NCBI RefSeq assembly: GCF_029873635.1
Contig: NC_080420.1
Location: forward strand, 53,087,457 to 53,151,456
From: Malania oleifera
Lineage: Eukaryota; Streptophyta; Magnoliopsida; Santalales; Ximeniaceae
Direction of reading: 5' to 3'
Length of the DNA stretch: 64,000 bases
Part shown: one piece after another, positions 58,279-64,000 of the stretch
Layout: every line of letters begins with the position of its first letter
Numbering within the stretch: the first letter of the stretch is position 1
The notes under the pieces: generated by a model
The model's database searches: none
Seen by the model: only the letters and a program-made list of their open reading frames with translations
Told to the model about the DNA's origin: nothing
Position numbers and translations under genes: made by a program

Positions 58279-58878
58279 CTCAATAACAATACTATTCTTC
58301 CCTATCCTTTGACATTCAAACCTCAAACCCAAGCAGGCAATCAATATTTAGATCTCCATTAATCCTCGGATAATCTAATCCTAACCATAGTCCCCATTGT
58401 GGCTAACTTTCCATACCATTATGTCTTGGCTTTTCCCCATCTCAAACTCAATTTTTTCATCTAAATGAACTACCTTTTCATCAATATTGCATTGGAATCA
58501 ACCTTCACAGCAACAAGAAACACAAAAAGGCTCTCTAACCAAAATGGTTCATATGCCCCTTAGCAATATAACTTAAATGCGCTCTGGCTAAGGTATAGAA
58601 AAGGCCTATAGGCCAATAAAGCACAAGTGCTCAATCATCAATTCCAAAAATGTGATATTCAACTACATATATTTTGATTTGAAACATATATAAAGACTTC
58701 TTAAGGTTCCAACAAAGCCCTTTAAGCAACATTTGTAGTTCACTTCAAGTTTATACCCCACTGGGTTCCCATCGTCACTATAACCAACATAGAGTTAGAG
58801 TCATATGTCTAACAAATTTTCCCATAAATCCAAGTTTCTTACCTCTCTTTATGGGGTTTAAACCTTCCAAGTTCAACA

Positions 58879-59044
58879 AAAGACACCATCAAAAAAATCT
58901 ATGCATTCATCCTCTTCTATTAGGTCTAAGAATATCGCCTCTACCTATTGAAAGAAGACACCATTAGAAAAATTTATGCATTCATCCTCTTCTATTAGGT
59001 CCAAGAATATCACCTATACCTATTGAAAGAAGACACCATAAAGT
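58879..59044. repeat. 75-bp tandem duplication
   Basis: The unit runs from AGACACCATC through gcattcatcctcttctatta to acctattgaaaga. It is present twice with a third start (59031-59044). Few differences between copies. Confidence 0.85.
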
Positions 59045-60214
59045 CTTGGTAAATCATCATCAGAGCACAAAGACCAATCAAAAGAAATCCTATAGTATAG
59101 CCTTAATACCCACCTCAAGGAAACAAGGTATTCTCATCGTCTTCAATTCCCAAAATTCAAACCCTCATCTCATCATTAATGGTATAAAACATCATCAAGC
59201 AACCTATTTTTCGTAAGATAGTCTAGCAAAGACTAGCCAAATTTAATTTTAATATAAAAAATACAAATGAATATCCAAACATAATGAATTGACTTATTTA
59301 ACTACTGAATCAATTTCATTTTCTTGTAAATAAGTAACATTATGGCATTATGTGATGAGTTTGATTATCTAGGTTTGAAAAGATTGATCAATTATTAAAT
59401 AAGCTAAATAAGAGTTCTTTAATTCAAACAAAAATTTCCTTAGCTATATAAATAATACCCATTAACATTCTGAGAATTTTTTGTAAAAATATATGACCAA
59501 AAGAAATAAAAATTCATGTTTATGTAAATTTAAGTTTTTAAGAGGTGTAAGTATCTTTTTAAAATGTATTGGGCAATAGAATTATTTATTTATGTAGAGA
59601 TTCTTAAATGCAAAAAATAACTTTTAAGTTAAAGATAATATGTAAGGTACACATGATATCAAATTAATCAAAACTTGAATGTCTATTTTGAAAAGAATAT
59701 TATGGACATTTAACTATCAAATTTTATAAAGTATGATATTGTCATAATTCATACAATTTTACTACAAATTATATGTTTATACAAAAGAAATGATACTTAA
59801 ATTCATCAAATAAGTTTAAAAAAATCAGTAGAATCATTAAAAAAAACTATCACTTTAGAAAAGAGTAAAAGATAAGTCGATACTTTAACTATCAATTGAA
59901 ATCTATTTTAATTCATATACTTTAAATTAGTACAATTAAGAATTCATACTTATTATTCAATTGAAGTTGTCATCTAAACTTCTTTACCGGTTATCGATTA
60001 AAATGTAGGAACTAAGGTAAGGTCCCTTAGCACTACGGGTTATTTGGACCATTCGGGACTTGGATACTGCTAGTTACAAAAAAAAAAAATGTATTATTTT
60101 ATACTAATATACACTTGAAGCCATAATCACTTCACGAATAGAATTTTTGAAAATTTTTTTAAGCGCTAGTTAGGTTCCTAACAACTAATAATGATACGTG
60201 TAATCTCAATTCAA

Positions 60215-60217
<3 letters not shown>

Positions 60218-60271
<54 letters not shown>
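60218..60271. repeat. (AT)n microsatellite
   Basis: About 27 uninterrupted AT units, likely length-variable. Confidence 0.95.
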
Positions 60272-60273
<2 letters not shown>

Positions 60274-61140
60274 GTTTGAGAAAAAAAAATAATCATAATT
60301 TTTTGTTATTTTTTAATATAACTCTATGTTTGAGAGCATGTAATTCAAACTCGAATTTGCATGAATTGAGACAAAACATACTATAATATTGTGTTCAATT
60401 TATTTCAGATCCAAATCAAAAAATTATCCTACCGATAGTATTTAAGAATAACTAAATTTACATGGATTAGTCTAATATTTCATTTCAAAGTTTAAATTTT
60501 TTTACTTTAACATAGAAGGGTGTCTAAACCAATCATTCAGCTACAATTTTATTTAAGAATAACTAAAAATTACATTTCAAGCTCTTAATATTTTCAATAA
60601 ATAATTATGCTCATTTTTTTTGAAAAAAAAAATCACATTGTAATTAAAATAATGAAATGTAAAACATGTTTAATTGCTAATATTTTACAAAAATATTTTA
60701 GTCTAAATTTTTTTAAATTAAAAACCTAAATTTTGAGAGTTTTGAACTGAAATTATTATTTGCATATAAAAAATAAAATTGTAGGAATCTTTATTCATAA
60801 TTGCAATTATATAATTACAAGGCAAGGAAGCAGATGCACACCATGCGTGTGCAAAGGAAAAAGAACTAAATAAAATAACTTTAAAAAGTGGGCAGCATAC
60901 TGATATTTTTACTGACGTATTTAATAAAGAAAAAAAGATTTTAAAATGAATAAATGACAGCGATAATAACAAAAAAAATATTTGAAGGAAATCGTCAACA
61001 TTAAAAAATTACCAACAGCATTAAAAATGGGTATCCAATTTACTTTGCAACTAAAGACTCTTAAATAATAAGTAAGTTGTTCATCGATTTTTTTGTGTGA
61101 AAAGAAAAAGTAGGGTTATGTAGGAATGGGAGTGAGCATA

Positions 61141-61798
61141 CGATGACCCTTTTTCTTATTTGAAAATATGAAAGGTGGAATACAGTATTCGGGTGGGGGC
61201 CAACCACACGCGGCGTGGGGCCGAGGAACTCAATGGTATGGCTGGCGGGGCAGCGTCAGCAACCATGGCTGACCAAAAAGGAGAAGAGGATTTGGCAATT
61301 GGCAGGGACGTTTGGCTGCGAAATTTCCGATCAGCCACCCTTTACTTTGCGATGCATAAATATTTGCACTCCCCCAACCCCTACCGTAAAGCCTTCAAAA
61401 GCAAAAATAAAATAAGAAGACAGAGATACAAAAGAGGGATATACAAATCCTTACATTGCTGTTCTTAATTACTTCTCTCTCCGTCAATAGTAGTATTCTA
61501 TTGGGTATTGTTATTTTGTCAAAAGGGCTACAAGCCGCTTTAATCATTTCTTCTCTTTTATATTCTATTCTTTTTCAACTGTTCTCTCTCTCTCTCTCCC
61601 CTCCCGTTCCTCTTTTCTTCTTCTAGCAGTCTGTCTATCCAAACCGCCCTTCCTCAGCCTGAACGGAACCATTTTCTCATTTATTCACCTCTCTCTCTCT
61701 CTCTCTCTAATCAAGTCTCTCACCTGCTTCTCTAAACGGTTCTTCTTCTTCTCTCTCTCTCTCTCTCTCTTGTACATAGAAAGGACAGAGCATTGTCC
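61141..61798 (+). promoter_or_regulatory. Probable promoter and CT-rich 5' UTR of the MyoB gene
   Basis: A local GC-rich patch (61190-61300, with ccacacgcggcgtgg) stands out from the AT-rich surroundings. It is followed by cataaatatttgcac (61351-61365), a possible TATA box; ttttatattc near 61557 is a second candidate. Three CT runs (61583-61600, 61690-61709, 61750-61771) precede the ATG, as is common in plant 5' leaders. The 97-codon ORF here is not convincing. The transcription start cannot be fixed. Confidence 0.4.
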
Positions 61799-64000
61799 AT
61801 GGCGGCCAACAAGTTTGCAACGATGCTGCACAACAGGACCAACAAAATCACCCTTATTCTCATCTACGCGGTTCTTGAATGGATTCTCATAACTTTGCTC
61901 CTTCTCAACTCTTTGTTTTCGTATCTGATCATCAAATTCGCAGATTACTTTGGGCTTAAGCGGCCGTGCCTCTGGTGTTCTCGGGTTGATCACCTACTTG
62001 AGCCGGGAAAGAGAGAGAATTTCTACGGGGAACTTGTCTGTGAAAACCATGCCTCTGAGATTTCGAAATTGGGGTACTGTTCCAATCACCGGAAATTAGC
62101 GGAATCGCAAAGTATGTGCGAGGACTGCTCATCCTCGGCGCAGCCGAGTTCCCGTGGACTTTCCAAGAAGATCACTTTTATGATTGAGGATGCTGGGGAG
62201 AAGATGAATTTGAAGTGTTCTTGCTGTGGCGTGAGCTTGGAAAGTAAGTATTATTCTCCTTATGTTCTCATTAAGCCTTCTTGGGGGATTCTGGATTTTT
62301 CCCAGAAAGCAAATTTGATTACAGAAGCAGGTGTTGATGATGGCATCGAAGAAGGTGATATTTTGGATCAAACCAGATCGGATTTCGTGATCGATCACTC
62401 CGAAGAAGAGCGTAGGATCGAAGAAAACAGGGTTAATGATATGCTTTTTGATGTTGATGGGATTTTTGATGGAAGGAAAGAGAAGGGGGCGGAGGAGAAT
62501 GGTTCCCCTTCTGCTTCCGACTCTGATTTTGAGGAAAAAAAGGGAGCTATTGAATGTAATAGAGTGGATTTCGTTACGGAGAAAGAGCAAGAACCTTTCG
62601 AGGAGGAGTTCTTAAGCCTTTCCAGGGAAGATCCATGTTGTGATGAGTCCATGATTCAGGCATTTGTCAGAGAAGATGCATCTCTTGAAATTTTACCTCA
62701 GCATCTTGATTTTTACGTCGATAATGATGATTTTCACCTGATCCCAGTTGAATCGATCCATTCCACAGCTACAAAAAGATCAAATGAAAATAAATCTTTG
62801 GGGGATGATCTGGGATTTTGTGAGAATCAGGAAGCACAATTGGATAGTGAACTTCATGAGAAGCCAGAATTTGAACTGGTTGTGGAGAGTGGATGCAATT
62901 CAGGAGAGGATGAACAGGAACCAAAAGTTGCTGGGCTTGAATCCATGGAATTGGATAAGCCTGAGAACTCCTCAGGTGAACAGGAATCAAAAGTTGCTGG
63001 GCTTGAATCCATGGAATTGGATAAGGCTGAGCACTCCTTAGATGAACAGGAATCGAAAGCTGCTGGGCTTGAATCCACGGAATTGGCTAAGAATCGAAAC
63101 TCCTCAGTCCCACAAGCTGGAGGGGACTTAATCAAGGCGGTGTGTGAGGAAGTTGCTATCACTCAAGCAACTCAAACTCTCCCTAGGGATGTTGATGATG
63201 CTCAGGCAACAGAGGCAGCGGCAGGTGGAGAGATGAATTCAGCTGTTCATCCAGGTATTCATGCTTATTTTTTAAATTATACTTTGATTCAATTTGTGTT
63301 ATAGCTTCATGCTGTACATAGATTAGGATTAATAATTAATTAATAATTTTCAACACGTGCAGCATCTGAAGTTGTAGTTCGACTGGGAACTGATGAAATC
63401 AACGCAGAGATTTCAATGGGATCAGAGATTCCTGATCAGGAACTGAGTGATGAGATTGGAACTCAAGATTTTCTTTCTTCCTATCCATGCATGCGGGAAG
63501 ATCCTTTTCCTTCTACCAGTTCTGCTAAATTACCTGCAGATGATGACCATGGTGAGCCCCAATTTCTTGCCCTATCCATCTGCTCCCAAACTTGAATAGA
63601 TTTTCTTACTGTTTACTAATCCATACATTTCTATATTAGGTTGTAAAAAAGTTGAGGAAGAAATTGTAGAATTCCAAACCATGTCAAATGACCAATCATC
63701 AATGTGTCCGGAGCTTAATAAATTAGGTTATCAACAAGTTGAGGAAGAACTGATAGAATGCAAAACCGTGCCAAATAACCATTTGTCAATGCCTCCGGAT
63801 CTTAAAGAAATTGAGGAAGAAAAAGTTCCTGATACACCTAATTCTCTGGATCACTTGCACAAGAGATTACTGCTTCCTGAAAAAAGAGATTTGGGAACTG
63901 AAGAATCACTGGATGGAAGTGTTATTAGTGAATTTGAAGCCAGCGAGGGAGTTTTAACTGTTGAACATCTGAAATCAGCCCTGAGAGCAGAGAGGAAGGC
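61799..64000 (+). CDS. Myosin-binding protein (MyoB, GTD-binding domain family), 5' part
   Basis: Three exons: 61799-63254, 63363-63551 and 63640 to beyond the window, joined by GT-AG introns of 108 and 88 bp, both phase 1. The start is the ATG in gtccATGGCG; the TTG upstream is not a plant start. Residues 17-46 are a strongly hydrophobic membrane anchor, then CLWC at 57-60 and further Cys/His clusters (81-110, 140-143). A long acidic, low-complexity region follows, with three 22-residue repeats. Exon 3 reaches SLDGSVISEFEASEG and LTVEHLKSALRAERKA, the known beginning of the GTD-binding (DUF593, zein-binding) coiled coil. In characterised relatives this domain binds the globular tail of class XI myosins and the anchor places them on moving vesicles. 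The C-terminal half lies outside the window. No lesion seen. Confidence 0.93.
62912..63106 (+). repeat. Three in-frame 66-bp repeats in the MyoB exon 1
   Basis: Starts are at 62912, 62978 and 63044. Each encodes 22 residues like EQESKVAGLESMELDKAEHS. The first two copies are nearly identical and the third is more diverged at its end. It lies in the disordered acidic linker between membrane anchor and GTD-binding domain, so it would change linker length without touching either. Confidence 0.92.

Larger units (their letters stand above)
58279..61140. other. Non-coding flank between transposons and the host gene
   Basis: Very AT-rich, with no ORF or transposon domain I can support. It holds a 75-bp tandem duplication (58879-59044) and a long (AT)n run (60218-60271). 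Low complexity increases from 59200 onward. This appears to be ordinary intergenic DNA. Confidence 0.6.

Noticed and set aside
61175-61468. 97-codon plus-strand ORF upstream of MyoB
   Set aside because: Falls in the GC-rich promoter-like patch, no recognisable protein features, overlapped by other ORFs of similar size.
62129-62590. Minus-strand ORF of 153 codons opposite MyoB exon 1 (and others at 62395-62652, 62769-62990, 62854-63162)
   Set aside because: They lie wholly antisense to a well-supported coding exon; composition is explained by the sense codons and no domain is seen.

Overview
This is a plant (dicot-like) nuclear chromosome segment. It is AT-rich, and about 90% of it (roughly 538-58278) is nested LTR retrotransposons in all states of decay. 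One intact host gene starts at the right edge. The organism cannot be named from the sequence. The plant call rests on the element families (SIRE/Maximus-like Ty1/copia, chromodomain Ty3 of Tekay type, Tat-lineage Ty3 with an extra antisense ORF) and on a plant-specific MyoB/GTD-binding myosin-receptor gene.

Layout. (1) 1-537 and 10554-12158: old anonymous sequence split by a Ty1/copia element. The right part carries a 267-bp unit repeated three times. (2) 538-10553: a complete but frameshifted Ty1/copia element on the minus strand, with 2.1-kb LTRs. (3) 12159-15465: the 5' LTR, primer-binding site and gag remains of a second SIRE-like element, cut off in gag. (4) 15640-58278: a Ty3/Tat-lineage element on the minus strand, blown apart by insertions. 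Its antisense extra ORF lies at 15640-16094 and 44272-45613, integrase and RNase H at 45760-47940, RT and protease at 54693-56145, gag to 57748, and the 5' LTR at 57803-58278.

Insertions inside it. (a) 16095-44271 is a compound Ty3 element with three LTRs and two internal regions, both lacking gag. Its second internal region is split by a solo LTR (26857-39441, target duplication ccttt). That solo LTR is itself split by a full Tekay-type element (27734-36122, duplication attat) and by a SIRE-like solo LTR (37233-39387, duplication gacta). Its third LTR is split by another SIRE-like solo LTR (41168-43099, duplication gatgg). (b) 47946-54687 (duplication gcttt) is a gag-only element without pol. 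Its leader is recognisably homologous to the leader of the gag-less compound element.

(5) 58279-61798: non-coding flank and probable promoter. (6) 61799 to the window end: the first three exons of a myosin-binding (MyoB) gene, ending where the GTD-binding domain begins.

The retroelement genes no longer work together; every pol set carries stops, frameshifts or lost catalytic residues. What is preserved is signal structure: perfect target duplications, initiator-Met primer sites, polypurine tracts, a shared hairpin motif in eight LTR copies from four LTR families, a dyad next to the polypurine tract, and a striking array of CGGTCGACCG palindromes in one solo LTR.
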